This document shows positions 48,406 to 60,417 of a stretch of 64,000 nt of DNA, piece by piece. The number at the start of each line of letters is the position of its first letter. The first letter of the stretch is position 1. Below the pieces are notes generated by a model, which worked only from the letters and a program-made list of their open reading frames with translations, searched no databases and had not been told where the DNA came from. The position numbers were made by a program, and so were the translations under genes. The stretch lies in contig OY756144.1 in assembly GCA_963576785.1 (NCBI GenBank), forward strand, positions 496,001-560,000, written 5' to 3'. Source of the DNA: Chlorophyllum brunneum (lineage: Eukaryota > Basidiomycota > Agaricomycetes > Agaricales > Agaricaceae).

Positions 48406-51024
48406 TTCCAGGGACCGTTATTCGGGATAAATTATGCGTTGTGCCTAGTTATCATGAAAAAGAATGCTTGGTGGTGGTCAGTGGACCGTGGTCTGTGCAC
48501 AAGTCGAGTAACTACATACCTAACACAAGACACGAAGATGCAACTACCGTCGCCGCGATATATCGATTCCGCCCCCACTGCCTTCGAGAAAGCACCGCGC
48601 GGTAGGCCCTGTGACCTTGCCATAGGTTTACCTTCCCCAAAGTAGATGGATCGAGTCTGGCCACGGATCGTTGGAGTACGAGGCTTCGGTTTCAACAAAT
48701 GTTCGTCTTCTTTTTCTTTCATCGGAAAGGAACACGCTATATAAAGGGAGAACATTCAAAGGAGAAGGGTTATGTATCTAGACCCTCGGTTGAGCAATCT
48801 GTGCATCAAGTAACAAGACTCACTTTCGGGACAACTATATCGTCCTGCTTGACGAAACCATCGTCCATACCATCTCCACCCCCACCCTCCTCGTTACCGA
48901 CATCCATTCCTAGAAACGTGCCGCTGGACCCGTGCACAGACTCGAGCATCCATATCAAATTCCCCTCACTGACTGCGAAGCAACCTGTTGCTTGTTAACC
49001 GCTCGTTGAATACACGATCGATGCGCCGGTTCATCTCTGTTCCCATATCGGTGTCTGGCGTAGTGACAGAAGTTCTGAAGGTACCAACGGGCGGGAGATG
49101 GGATGTGCATCAGGTTCGCAGAGTTCACCAGGCTAGACGGTATTCTCCTCGTTTTTCTCTTTTGTACACATGAGCTCCTCCATCAATGAATCACAAGATT
49201 ATGCCCTCACAACCTACCGCTGTCGCGCATACCTTCGTTCCGGTGCACAAGATTGATACACCGTCACGCATATAGGCGAATATATTGGAGATCAGGCCCA
49301 AAAACACTTGTAATCCATGAAAAGCGAATTTCAAGCATCCAGGATGATAAATTCCCACATGTTCGATGCCACCCCAAGAAGTCAGGCGGCACAGGAGCAC
49401 TAGGAACGTGCCAAGATTCTTCAAGAATGTTCTCATTCAGGCTTTCTGAATTGACTCGGCGAATTCTGCCATTGGTGTACTACATCAACGCCGGAACGAC
49501 ACAGAGAGGAAAGATGCATAGGATCATCAGTGCATGTCGGCCCAACAATAGTACTCATATATGTGCCATTTTTTTTTGGATTCCGATCTACTTGACCATT
49601 TGCACTGAGAACGAGTATTCACAAGATACTATCTCGCATTGCCGAACATTCTATTGGTCTCGAAGTGAAGGACGAAGTAAAGGCAGCAGAGAGAGTCGAG
49701 TAGAATGTGCGCTCTGTGCGGATCTCAAATGTGTTTCTGTTTAGGCCCGACGGAGGTGGTGATTCACCGGCAGTCAAGATAATAAAATGGATATCCGAGT
49801 CATAGATCTCTTCGATAGGAGGGACAATATGCTTGGAGGTCTAGGTCATTGACAGGTTTGAGTTTTTGGTTCTGGGGGTTGGCTCTTCCATCTTCATGGA
49901 TTGTATTTTTTCAACGTTGTTGCAGATCATCAATCCCAGCCCTCATCCAAAAAAAACAGGCCACTGCCTCAGTGTCTCCCGCTTTACCTCCGGCACTCCA
50001 TTCACACTTCCCCGGACTACAACATCTCCCCAGCTTGTTGGTGACCACCATGTTTGGTACATGATTCCGCCAACGCATATACCCTCTCCACCTCTTACCG
50101 TTCCGCCTCTTCTACGATATGGGTCACTCTGCGATCCTGATTTCATTCGAAAAATCAAGAACGATGACTTTTAGGGGAGTCTCACTTTACTCAAAGATGG
50201 CTTTCAGGCTGCTTGACGCGAAAAGCATGATATCATTAACACTCAACCCGTCCATTCCCGGTGTCCAAAATAATGATGACGACCATAAGTCTTCACAACC
50301 CAAAGCCAGTCCAACGCTTTACGGGCGCCATGTGCTGCATCTAGCTTCCTTTCCCCAACCCTAAACCAAAAACTTGATCATCCCGCGGAGCTATTTACCT
50401 TCCCAACAACTATCGGATACTGGGAGAGATCTGGTGACAAGCTCACCATCCCTGCTGCCGCACCGAAGACCAGAGATGATGTTGTTCCGATGGTTCGGCT
50501 CTGTGTTGATTATCGACAGTTTGAGTGGGATGCTGAATTCACACGGGATAACCTGAGTTTGAATGTGAGTTTAACACATGTTACCCTAAGACTTTGGAGT
50601 TGATCCCTTTGGGTTGGGTGACCGCGAACAGGTTCTCGTGGCATTTATGGCTCTGAAGTTGAAAGCGGGACGCTGTGTGATTGAAAGAATACCAGGCAAG
50701 GTCGGAGGGTACCACAAGTGAGTTATACTTCTTTCTACCCGACGTTACCGACTAACGAGGGCCCGAGTTACTTGATAGTTCACGTCATTGAGTGGGCTGT
50801 TGCTAACGCGGTACCCACAATGCGAGTAATGGTTTATAGGTGGAGGCACCGAATATTGCAATCACGCCTAACTTGCTAACACAACTTGGGGGTATGCGGG
50901 TTTTCACGCCTCAACTGCCAAACCCTTCGGCACCTGTCTCAGTGAAGTAGCACTGAATCGGTGTGCCCGCTGTGAGCGCCATCGTCACACAAGGTACTTG
51001 CTGATGATGTAGGATTAAGAAAAC

Positions 51025-51410
51025 CCGGTCAGTGCTTCGCCAGGCTACGATACAAGCCCGAGAGCAGCCACCAATCCAACTTCCAAGCAACGGCCTGAAC
51101 GATCCGCTCCTGCTTCTCCTTACTCATACTCCCAACGCCTCGACACACCACATGACACCTCGACGTCCACTTGTCAAGTTGGCCACTAGCACCAACAGCA
51201 GCTTCACCCCCGGTAGTTCTGATAAGCGCCTAATAAGCACAAGGAATTCTCAAATATCATCCCCTCAAGTGTTCCCCTGTCTCTCAGACCCACCGGGACA
51301 GGAATACCGCACCTCGTGTGGCTGGTGTTTATTTCCTATCACCGGCCCCCCAGACGTATGTTGAATTTGAGGCCAGTGTCCTGAACTATCGAATGCGGAC
51401 CCTCGTTGAG
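51025..51410. repeat. Diverged direct repeat, copy 2
   Basis: Second copy of the segment at 47940-48405, same orientation, about 3 kb away. One reading frame gives MTPRRPLVKLATSTN...LSDPPGQEY, which is unassigned. Copy 1 has in-frame stops at the corresponding place. Confidence 0.5.
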
Positions 51411-51924
51411 CCCTACTCAAGTGATCGCTGCTCTGAGGAAACTTGGGTTACTTCAGATCAAATTGCAGTTAATACAACGACATATTGCGATGGTGGATAC
51501 TTATTTTCCCTTATTGGCTTACTCGAGAGGTGGCGTTGGATGTCTGATTTTCCACCTTACTGACAGCTTTCCCAATACTGCGTATTCTGTGTCCACTGGG
51601 GCGCCTTGTTAAGATTTACAGAACGGCTGTAGAAAACTGCCGGACAGTTTCGATGTGGAGGATGATGAAGTCGACCTCCATGTTGGAATGCATTTCAAAA
51701 AACCAGTCCGGAGCTGGAGTATCAGTCCCTTGGACTTCGCTAAAGCACTCGAACCTGAGTACGAGACGTTAGGACACACACGCACATTTCGAGTTAATAG
51801 GCCACCACTATTCTCGAAATACTACCGTGAACCAAATAGTACGCTTTGAAGGATCCGGCCCCTGGGAGTTCGTCTTCAACAAAGTCGTAAATTTTCGTAA
51901 TACTACAGCCGGCGTATTTGTTTA

Positions 51925-52400
51925 CCAGCTCAGTGTATCTTCTCTTCATATTTTTCCAATGCTTTCACTAATTCGACCCACTTTCCTCCATCCCATATAT
52001 TTCCACTCTTCGCTCTCTTCACCCCACTTTCTATGTGTCCTCGATCGTAATTCGATGTACCATTCCTTCGCCTTATCCCCCAATAAAAGGGGAACACGAG
52101 GTAGGATCGTTGACCAGATTGGTACAATAGAGGTGTTGAAGTGCGAGAAAAAGGCTTGGTGGAGCGCAGATGTATTGTGTGGAACTATGCTGGGTGCATT
52201 AGGATACGTTTCTTCCAGATAAAGTGCAATCTTGATTGAGTCTGACAGCTTGGCTCCTGTACCAGAATCGAAGGAACGGTGTAGAGATCATTTCGCTTCC
52301 CTGCTGGTCCGACGCCAGCTGCCTTGAGGGTTGACTCGATATCGTTGTATACTACGGCAATAACTTTATAGGGAAATTGAAGATATATCTATCCAACGAG
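51925..52400 (-). pseudogene. Relic of a UstS/etherase-like GST (GST 4)
   Basis: Minus-strand pieces match the array members: FPYKVIAVVYNDIESTLKAAG, then LSDSIKIALYLEETYPNAPS, then HQAFFSHFNTSIVPIW, and a terminal WDGGKWVELVKALEKYEEK. These lie in different frames, so frameshifts are needed. The middle of the C-domain, including the usual PYFMG...SFADF segment, is missing. No first exon was found. It is broken and not functional as read. Confidence 0.75.
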
Positions 52401-53310
52401 GTAACTGTCGAATCTACGTCGGTCCTATGATGTTACTGTGAAGACGGACGAACGGTCACTCACGAAATCGCATCCGATCGCCCTCTTCCATAAAGATCGC
52501 CACCCACTGATCGCCACACACTGACAGCCTCTGTCAGTCAACGACGACCCCGACACACGCCCCCGACCGGTCTATTCAACGGGTACCGCTAGTGTAACGG
52601 CGCTCCGACTACGCCAGATACTAGAATTACTGTACCATTCACTGCCGACGTTTCAAGTCTCTAGCCTCGGGTTTCATGCACTCCTAGGCAATCTCAATTC
52701 TAAAAACTAGACCTTCCTTCATACTTCCTTAAAAGATATATATTTTGCTCACTCTCGTTCGATTTTTCGGACCTTGTAGCGCAGATCAGATACGATAAAC
52801 CGGTAGAAAAGTAGTATATAAGGGTTACTTCCAGAACGAAGGAGGGTAGCTTACTTGGAGACAGAATCATCTCCACAACATATTTCTTATTCAGCCTTCT
52901 CTCTTTCCGTCTCTCTCTCGGTATCAAACATCACTCTCTTAATAAATTAACTCTCTACTTCCATAACCTTCCGAATCCGAGGAGACGGCGTTGAATTGAA
53001 GCCAACGATCGACGGACGCGACCGTACACGCTTCGACCGAACTCGCCATCCCCTTTTCTAAGGGAAGAACGAAGAACTTACCTCATTACATTGTTTTCCA
53101 TGTGTTGGGTGACCATGTCTTTATGTCACCTCCCCATATCTAACCACACCTAGGTAAATGGAGTTGAGTGAAGAGGTAGCCATAAAGGCCGCAAAGATAA
53201 CCCCGTATCACGGTGCGTGGGGCTGTGGAGTATGGGTCAGAGGCCTTATTCAAGAAGCTTCAAGTGTTTTTACTAGTAGTAGTGCATCCAAAAAAATAGC
53301 ATCGCACAAG
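52401..53310. other. Intergenic between the GST relic and GST 5
   Basis: No gene was recognised. It is mixed AT/CT-rich sequence with a pyrimidine tract near 52900-52920. Confidence 0.4.
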
Positions 53311-54115
53311 CTACTTCTCGGTACTCGCATATTTATCCACATTCTTCACGAGTTCTGCCCACCTCCCATTATTCCAGCTTGCAATATCCTTCCACTCCTC
53401 ACTATTCTCCCCAAAGCAGATCTTCAGCGCGTTGATCATAGCAGCAATCGTAAAGTCCGCAAAGGTGACAGTCTCTCCCATAAAGAACGGTCCAGGGCTT
53501 TTACTCATCCACTGATTGATCGTATCGAACGCCGCTTGAACCTGCTTCCAAGCTTCCACCCGGGACTCTCCCTTGGGTTCTACCTCGCTCAACGGTTTTC
53601 CAAATAGTACGGCACGAGTACGAGTGATGTACTCAGCACTTGGTGGGTTTAGTAAATTTCCGGGGATCCTGGGGAGGTACAAAGGCCAGATGGGGGTAAT
53701 CAGCTGATAGAAGTGGGCGTAGAAGGCTGCTTGGAGTGCCTCGCTGCCCGGTGGGATGACCTTGGGGGTGGCGGGATATGCCTTGTCGAGATATTCCGCG
53801 ATTGCGTATGAATCAGCGACAGCCGTATTGGTAGAATCGTCGATGACGGAGGGAGAGCTGTAGTAGGGGCTTCCGTCTTCATTTATCTTGCCTGGTGGGA
53901 TGCCGAGTTTTTTGAACTCCGTCTGGAGGTCGGGGAACTCGAAGGTGACGGTTTTGTAAGGAAGCTGCTTGTAGTTGAGAACGTATCTGGTTGAGAGATC
54001 CTGGTTAACATTTTGGAATACAGGGTGAGTCGTATAATGCTCACCTCGTTTTCCATGGGTTCGGGGACCATGTCTTGAATGGTTTCTGTGCTGAAAGATC
54101 GCAGAAAGTGATCAT
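53311..54115 (-). CDS. UstS/etherase-like glutathione S-transferase, GST 5
   Basis: Exon 1 (start 54115) encodes MITFCDLSAQKPFKTWSPNPWKTR. Exon 2 continues YVLNYKQLPYKTVTFEFPDLQ, GKINEDGSPYYSSPSVIDDST, DSYAIAEYLDKAYPATPK, IPPGSEALQAAFYAHF and, in the C-domain, GPFFMGETVTFADFTIAAM, ending KYASTEK. I translated the minus strand codon by codon from 53682 to about 53910 and found no stop, so the exon is intact. The WSPNPW motif is present. It pairs most closely with GST 7 (shared LPRIPG-LLNPPSAEY and NQWMSKSPGPFFMGE). Length is about 247 residues. The role is glutathione-dependent chemistry on an unknown substrate. Confidence 0.85.
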
Positions 54116-54764
54116 GATTGAGGCGGGTGCGAACGAGAGGGAAGGATAGCTGTGAATTTATATGCCTGCTCCTTCTGATGCGCCCGGTCATTTTTCAGAT
54201 ATATCTCAGCTTCACCAGGTGTCATTTCCTGGTGACGGGGCGATGACTAAAGGTGAGATCGTCATTCTCACAAGCCTACTTGGATTGCACAAGCTTTCTC
54301 TCAGATTGTAAGCACAAACCAATCAGCTCGCGATTTTTACAAAGCAAGTTGATCGTCGTATGCGCATGACTTGTGACTTGAGAAAAGTTCGGGGCAGATC
54401 TGTGCCAATGAGATGCTCATGGTCCTGAGTTTGATACTTACAAACTGGAGCATCGGTCCCCATGCCAGTCACGGAAAGACCGCGCCGCCATCATATAGAC
54501 GATATGTTACATCTCACTAAACATCCCCCAGTTGCGAATCTGTAATAGCGTACGGCGCAGGATGGAGTCCGCTTTCGGCAGTGGGGTTCGCGCTGAATAC
54601 TTGGCCATGCAAAGGTGTATGCCCAAGTTCATTACTGCCGTGGGCGTACAGTCATCCCGCCGCAGGCCATGTCACTTGCTGACACTTTTAAAGCGAGAAA
54701 GTGTTCGTTGAGCGCTGGATGGTGCGTATACGTAACGACGCAGGAACTAATGACTTCAGAATAC
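54116..54764. other. Intergenic between GST 5 and GST 6
   Basis: It contains the GST 5 promoter and the GST 6 3' flank. No gene or repeat was recognised. Confidence 0.4.
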
Positions 54765-55571
54765 TCAGTGCTCTGTACTAGCGTACTTCTCCAGGTCCCT
54801 ATTCAACTTTACCCATCGCCCACCGTTCCACGCCGAGAAATCCTTCCACTCCTTCGAGGCCTCTCCGAGGAGTATTTTTGCAGCCTGAATCACACCGGCA
54901 ACGATGGTATCCGCAAATGAAGGTACCTCTCCCATGAAATAAGGTCCTGGGGTCTTACTGTACCACTCGCCTAACCACTCGTATGTCTCCTTGATCTCCC
55001 TCCAAGCCTTTTCCCTCTCCTCCCCTACAAGTGCTAACTGATCAAATGGCTTCCCAAAGATTTCTTCGCGACCACGACGGAAGAACGCGGCTCCACCAGG
55101 AGCCAAAATGGAAACTGCCTGGGGCGTGATAAGTCGCCCGAAGACAGCAGGGATAGTATTGAACCATTGATGATAGAATGCGGCTTGAAGAGCTTCGCTA
55201 CCCGGAGGGAACGCCTTGAGTGTATCGGGGTAGACTTTGTCAAGATATTCAGCGATCCTGTATGATTCTGAGACTCCAGTTGCAGTGGCATCGTCGAAGA
55301 TGGATGAAGTGCTGTAAAAGGGACTCCCATCTGGGTTGGTTGCAGACGGTGGGACACCAGCCTCTTTCAAAACATGAGCGAGGTTTTGCAGGTCAACGTA
55401 GATAGTTTTGTATGGGGGGTTTTTCGTGTTCAACAAGTATCTAAAGGAAGCTTCTCCGTGAGCGACAGAGTTTTGCCATCCAGCAAAACCTGACACTTAC
55501 CGTGTTTTCCATGGGTTAGGCGGAAAAGTTTTGATTGGTTGTTTTACGCCTATATCGTAAAAGGTAATCAT
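54765..55571 (-). CDS. UstS/etherase-like glutathione S-transferase, GST 6 (altered active-site motif)
   Basis: Exon 1 (start 55571) encodes MITFYDIGVKQPIKTFPPNPWKTR. The array's conserved WSPNPW is FPPNPW here, so the candidate catalytic Ser is replaced by Pro. Exon 2 continues YLLNTKNPPYKTIYVDLQNLAHVLKEAG, SSIFDDATATGVSESYRIAEYLDKVYPD and, in the C-domain, GPYFMGEVPSFADTIVAGVIQ, ending KYASTEH. The PSFADTIV segment also departs from the usual SFADFTVA. The frame is otherwise open and the splice site conserved. It groups with GST 3. It may have lost catalysis or use another residue; whether it is expressed cannot be seen. Confidence 0.84.
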
Positions 55572-56151
55572 GGTGGAATGTGAAATATACTTGCTGGGTT
55601 GTAGTTGTGAAACGACGGTGTGTGTTGCTCTTCATTCGAAAACCACATCTAATACATATACATTTCATTCCGCTGACAGTTCCCGTTAAAGACTTCGCGT
55701 AACGTCCAGCCCAACGATTCTAACGCTCTTCGAACGATACCGACCAATATTACACGCAACCCTAGACGAAGTTCATTATGAATCCCCTCATAATAGACGA
55801 TGCCGCTACGATGTCGTCGCAAGGCAACTATTTTGAGACCCCGCTCACTACTCTCATACATTACGTTCCCAAAGGCTTCGCAGGAAGTAGACCAGTTGTC
55901 CACTAATCCAAAGACAAATTCGCGACGCGAAGATCGAATACAAATTCCCTGTTTACTTGAGAGGCAACGTCGAATATTTGATCGGGTTAGTTTTCCGTCC
56001 CTGTCGAACATTGAAGGTCGAACTTTCAGATACAAGAAGACCTTCCACATAAGCCGAAAGAATTCACACCCGATAATACTACTGCTTTATCGACTCACTG
56101 ACGCAGTGGATATGATAGACACAGTATCGAACGAGTCCATAAGCTAGACAC
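55572..56151. other. Intergenic between GST 6 and GST 7
   Basis: GST 6 upstream DNA here shares blocks with GST 3 upstream DNA (for example CCACTAATCC and CCCTGTTTACTTGAGA, near 55900-55960 and 47130-47200). This shows that the duplication carried the flank. No gene was recognised. Confidence 0.5.
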
Positions 56152-56953
56152 CTAATTCTCGGTACTCGCATATTTATCCACATTCTTCACGAGTTCTGCC
56201 CACCTCCCATTATTCCAGCTTGCAATATCCTTCCACTCCTCACTGTTCTCCCCGAAGCAAATCCTCAGTGCGTTGATCATAGCAGCAACTGTAAAGTCCG
56301 CAAAAGTGACAGCCTCTCCCATAAAGAACGGTCCAGGACTTTTACTCATCCACTGGTTGATCGTATCAAACGCCGCTCGAACCTGTTTCCAAGCTTCCGC
56401 ACGGGCTTCTCCCTTGGGTTCTATCTCGCTCAGCGGCTTTCCAAAGCGCACGGCACGAGTACTGTTAAAGTACTCAGCACTTGGCGGGTTAAGCAGTGTC
56501 CCTGGGATTCTGGGGAGATAAAAAGGCCAAATTGGGGTCATGACATCTCCGAATTGCGCGTAAAAGGCTGCTTGAAGGGCCTCGCTGCCCGGTGGAATGA
56601 CTTTAGGAGTAGCAGGATATGCCTTGTCGAGATATTCCGCGATTGTGTAGGAGTCGGCGACAGGTGTATTGGTCGAGTTGTCAATGATAGAGGGAGAGGT
56701 GTAAAGCGGGCTTCCATCCAGTTTCACACCGGTAGGTGAAATACTGAGCTTTTTGAACTCTCCCTCCATGTCAGGGTACTCGAGAGCGACGGTTTTGTAA
56801 GGAAGCTTCTTATAGTTGAGAACGTATCTGGTTGAGAGACTCCAGTTAACATGGGAGACATGACGAATCGCATGGTACTCACCTAGTTTTCCATGGATTC
56901 GGGGACCACGTTTTGAGTGGAGGCTGGGCTGAAAGATCATAGAGAGTGATCAT
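56152..56953 (-). CDS. UstS/etherase-like glutathione S-transferase, GST 7
   Basis: Exon 1 (start 56953) encodes MITLYDLSAQPPLKTWSPNPWKTR. Exon 2 continues YVLNYKKLPYKTVALEYPDME, SPLYTSPSIIDNSTN, DSYTIAEYLDKAYPATPK, IPPGSEALQAAFYAQF, LPRIPGTLLNPPSAEY and, in the C-domain, GPFFMGEAVTFADFTVAAM, ending KYASTEN. All landmark motifs are present, including the candidate Ser in WSPNPW and the D-S-x-I-AEYLD glutathione-site region. It is the outermost member of the array and the close partner of GST 5. Length is about 246 residues. Confidence 0.86.
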
Positions 56954-58947
56954 AATTGAGGGAGACAGCCGAGTGTGGATGAAAGAGGGGGAGTGCCTGC
57001 GAATTTATGCACTTGCTCCCTCGGGTGTCCGCCTAGCCGCTCCGCCATAAATTATGGGTATGTTTTGACATTACTCAGCTTTTCCGGGAGAAGACCCCGA
57101 AGGGATTACTAAACCCCACATTCCCGTCGTCAGTGTTTGATTGCACACGCTTCGTATTGGCTATCGTAAGCGCAGACCAATCACCTTGCGACCTTCACAT
57201 GGAAAAAATTGGATACTATCGTATATCCGCACGAGATCCTCAAAAAAGAAAAGCTCAGGGTCTGTCTCGATAAGATCAACTCGAATGATGAGAGCCAATG
57301 CGGGCGATTTTTTGCGCTGGGTATTAACTCAAGGAACCCTGCTAGTATGATGTTATATGCTCCTGCTCCCGACGTGCAGCTCGCGACCATGGTAATTGTC
57401 GCACGAAGACACCACTTCAACACCCCTTCAATCAACTTTCCTATCAGCACCCTAGCTCGTCCTAAATTTGGATCCCTACCTCTATAAACGTCAAATCAAA
57501 ACAGCGCCCTGTCGTCCCCTGCCTCTCCACCAAGTCTTCGTCGGAGTCCAAGGGTCAGACCTACTCTGTACGTCTACGACGTCAAATATCAGTTATTTCC
57601 GCGATATCGGTTATGTTGAACGTCGGCTCGAATGGAGGTTTGAGCTTAGAATACCGGAAAGAGGAAGGTAGGGTCGCAGAAGTAGGAGAGGGTGTTATCA
57701 GAGGGGATGCTACCGTAGGGGAGGAATGGTTGGTTGGCACCATTGAAAGAGCAGGGCCTGGGGTGCATTGAGTACTCATTCACTTACGCGCTTGTCAGGA
57801 GAGGGGGGAAAATCCTTCCTTGGCGGGGCGGGTATCTCAACCAACGATCAATTGCCATCTACCGTTGTCGGTACAGACCCAAAATCTCGCAGTCCATGGT
57901 GCAGTGCGGCGATTCATCAGGCTACACCATGCTTTCAACTCAGCTCTCAAACATTCAGCATTCCTCTGAGCGAGGTTGAACACATAAATGCCGATTCAAA
58001 CAAACAAGTCTCAGCGCCGAAACCAAGTGAACGATCTAGAGCCCTCCTATTCCTATGCTCCATTCAGATTGGTGTTTATCATCAGTTAGGGGATTTCCTG
58101 AGTTTATATGTGCAGCAGGGTTATTGTCGTCTATTGCTATTAAATTGAATCGTTAGCGCCGTAGTCAACAGGACGCTATTTGTGGAGGTATCAAACTGGT
58201 AGGGTTCTTGTGTAGGTCATGCATACGATCAGAGACCGAAACGGATATCTAGAAGTGAGTTACCTCGTGGCGTCTGTACATCAAATGCTTGAACTAGCAT
58301 GCCCCCACGCGGTGCCATTCACAACTTCAAAGCACGTGGCGAAAAACTCATCATGCACTTGCAGGACCTGAGTGTGCGTGCATCTGTAGTTATCTCGTAC
58401 GCACATCACGTCAAGGAGTCGATGTTGAAGTGAACAAATGGGTGAACGCCAGTTGTGCCACTGGCGAAGTAAAGACTGTCCGCAAGACCCTGGATGTCTT
58501 TCAAGTGTAGTCGAAAGTGCTAGGTTCGCTGGCTCATTGAAGTCCGGCAGAACAATAAATTGATGACCCTAAACTATAGTATACGATAGGTGGCATGAAG
58601 CATCATCAGAAGCTGCGTCGGGATTATCCTCCACCCAGTCCCAAAACACAAGGACTAGATATATCGTAGTGTCAATACTCTCGAGTAAGTGTCATATAAA
58701 TATATTCTAGCCTCCGCGGACTGTCTCGGTTGATCTCATCATGGGTGCAGGTATGTCGATAGCCACTTGACGCATTCTAGGGTAATGAGACGCTCAGTTC
58801 GAGATTTCACACTTGTCGTCAAATGATTGCGTGTTGCATAAATCTTCTCAACCGTTGCACCCTGCATATCCCAACTCCAACAATTCCGGGATCGATGGCA
58901 GGCTTCGACTTTCCCTCTCCAACCCCAACCCGGACCAGCCGAGCGGA
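56954..58947. other. Gene-poor 2-kb stretch between the GST array and the unknown family
   Basis: Short frames (57209-57487, 57768-58148 plus; 57582-57779 minus) are not recognisable. ATAAATA-rich DNA at about 58690, followed by an ATG at 58741 with a GTATGT donor, resembles a gene start, but nothing downstream splices into a believable product. Confidence 0.4.
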
Positions 58948-60134
58948 TTACGAGCGGAAGACTCTCAAAAGACGGCGTAGTCCAAAACGATGTCCTCTTG
59001 AGACCGGGTTATTGTACTGGGAAGCCATCCCAACTCCAGCCCCAGAACTTTCCTTCCTACCATTCCGATGTCCATCATTCGAAGGTCTCTCTAGAACCCC
59101 AATCCCTGCCGGAATGTTTTGTTCGTCAACCTCAGAGAAACGACCGTTGGTAGGAATATTTTGCTGCTCTGCCCACAACAGAAATGCGTTAGGAAGCCTT
59201 CCATCAATATCAATGTTTGGAGGAGCCATAATGTTGTCTTCTTGCATGCCTGGACCGAATGTGAGGTCAAAGGCTTTGTCAACCTGATAGCGGCGGAGAT
59301 ATAATCAGAAGATGTAAGGGATGAGGGTATCACGCAAACTAACCTGTGCCTTATATTCCTCATAGGAATATTCAAGCCTCTTCCAGGTGTCGTTTATCAC
59401 TTCCCAGTGAGCTTGAAGGGCGAAGTTCGCCACATTTGCATTATAAAGTACGATGCAGAATCCGCGTAGAGTATTATCCCACCATTCAGCAAGTAAATCG
59501 AACGGAGTGCTTCCTGCCAGAACGGATACTTCCTGTAGTATGTCCATTAGGCAAGAAACCATCGGTGTAGAAGGGTCTCCGTCATCGTCTTGAGCCAGCA
59601 ACTTGTCAGGCACCCAGTGCTCCAAAAGCTGTAGCAAATAAGTACGTCGAGAGTGATGACAAAGGAAAGCAAAGGCACGCACGGTTACGGCAGCTTGACG
59701 AATATCATGGAGCTGTCTTGCTGTCCCCTCTGCTCGCTGGTGACAATCCCAAACGAGGTGAGCTGTTCCTCTCAGGAATCCCTCCCGATGCTCCCTCTTC
59801 AGCTGATACACGTTCTGCCCTTGCCTGCTCAGTAAAGCTCCTACTCGGGCGGTTGTCGCACTATTCCGTAGGACGGGAACCAGATTTTTCCTAACGAGGT
59901 CAACTGTTGCTGATCGGAGTTCCTGCAGCTGTGATCTAGAAAAAGAATGTTACGAGGGATACTGTGAGTCTGGGAAGCAGCATACGGAAGTGCTTCATAG
60001 GACATTGTTTCGAGTTCTTTCAATTTCTTGCTTGTGTTGTAAACCACGCCTCTGGCCCATCTTGTAGTCTCCTGGACTTGTTCTGGGCCTCTGGAGAAAA
60101 CTTCGACGACGTCACTTGTTGGTGTTTGAGACAT
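58948..60134 (-). CDS. Protein of an unrecognised fungal family, member X
   Basis: I do not recognise the family. It starts MSQTPTSDVVEVFSRGPEQ at 60134. Spliced exons give TTRWARGVVYNTSKKLKELETMSYEALP, LQELRSATVDLVRKNLVPVLRN, TTARVGALLSRQGQNVYQL, EGFLRGTAHLVWDCHQRAEGTARQL, a helical middle (PFDLLAEWWDNTLRGF, WKRLEYSYEEYKAQ) and a last exon VDKAFDLTFGPGMQEDN...IDIDGRLPNAFLLWAEQQ, ending LLRVFRS at 58948. It is largely helical, without a signal peptide or TM segment that I can see. Two paralogues lie next door (60418-61731 plus; 62871-64000 minus) with matching intron positions. It shares a 283-bp head-to-head promoter region with the plus-strand copy. Confidence 0.7.
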
Positions 60135-60417
60135 CCTGGACCTATAGACCTAGCTGAGAGGCGCTTGAGTATCGGAAAACAGTCCAGGAGTGGAAGTAGG
60201 TAAGAACGGACAATGGCCCGTCCTGTTTTGCAGGCATTGAGCCAGTTCGCTTTGATGGCAATGAGGCCTTGACGTCGAACTCAATTCAATTGCACGCTCA
60301 TCTGACTTAGACCACGGCCTTCTCCGATGATTGGATGCGTGCAAAACAATAGGCGGAACGCAGACAGGGTCGCCCCAATCTACTGCTGCTCGCCCACATC
60401 GCCTAAGGCCCCTGCTT
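60135..60417. promoter_or_regulatory. Bidirectional promoter region between members X and Y
   Basis: 283 bp between divergent start codons of two paralogues. No clear TATA box was seen. A shared control region is inferred from geometry. Confidence 0.4.

Larger units (their letters stand above)
46777..51924. other. Gene-poor, degenerate 5.1-kb block inside the GST array
   Basis: No intact gene was recognised. Short frames (49253-49744 plus, 49191-49436 minus, 49849-50064 plus, 50374-50556 plus) lack clear domains, and their splicing cannot be made consistent. Conceptual fragments such as FPTTIGYWERSGDKL around 50395 look protein-like but unassigned. A diverged repeated segment occurs at about 47940-48405 and 51025-51410. 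The first about 400 bp are the GST 3 upstream region and share blocks with the GST 6 upstream region. Confidence 0.4.

Noticed and set aside
49191..49744. Overlapping frames on both strands, one hydrophobic, as a membrane protein gene
   Set aside because: Neither frame splices to a believable multi-pass protein, and both sit in a degenerate block.
58741..59287. Plus-strand gene beginning ATGGGTGCAG with a GTATGT donor and an upstream ATAAATA
   Set aside because: Downstream acceptors lead to immediate stops, and the following open frame is antisense to the last exon of member X.
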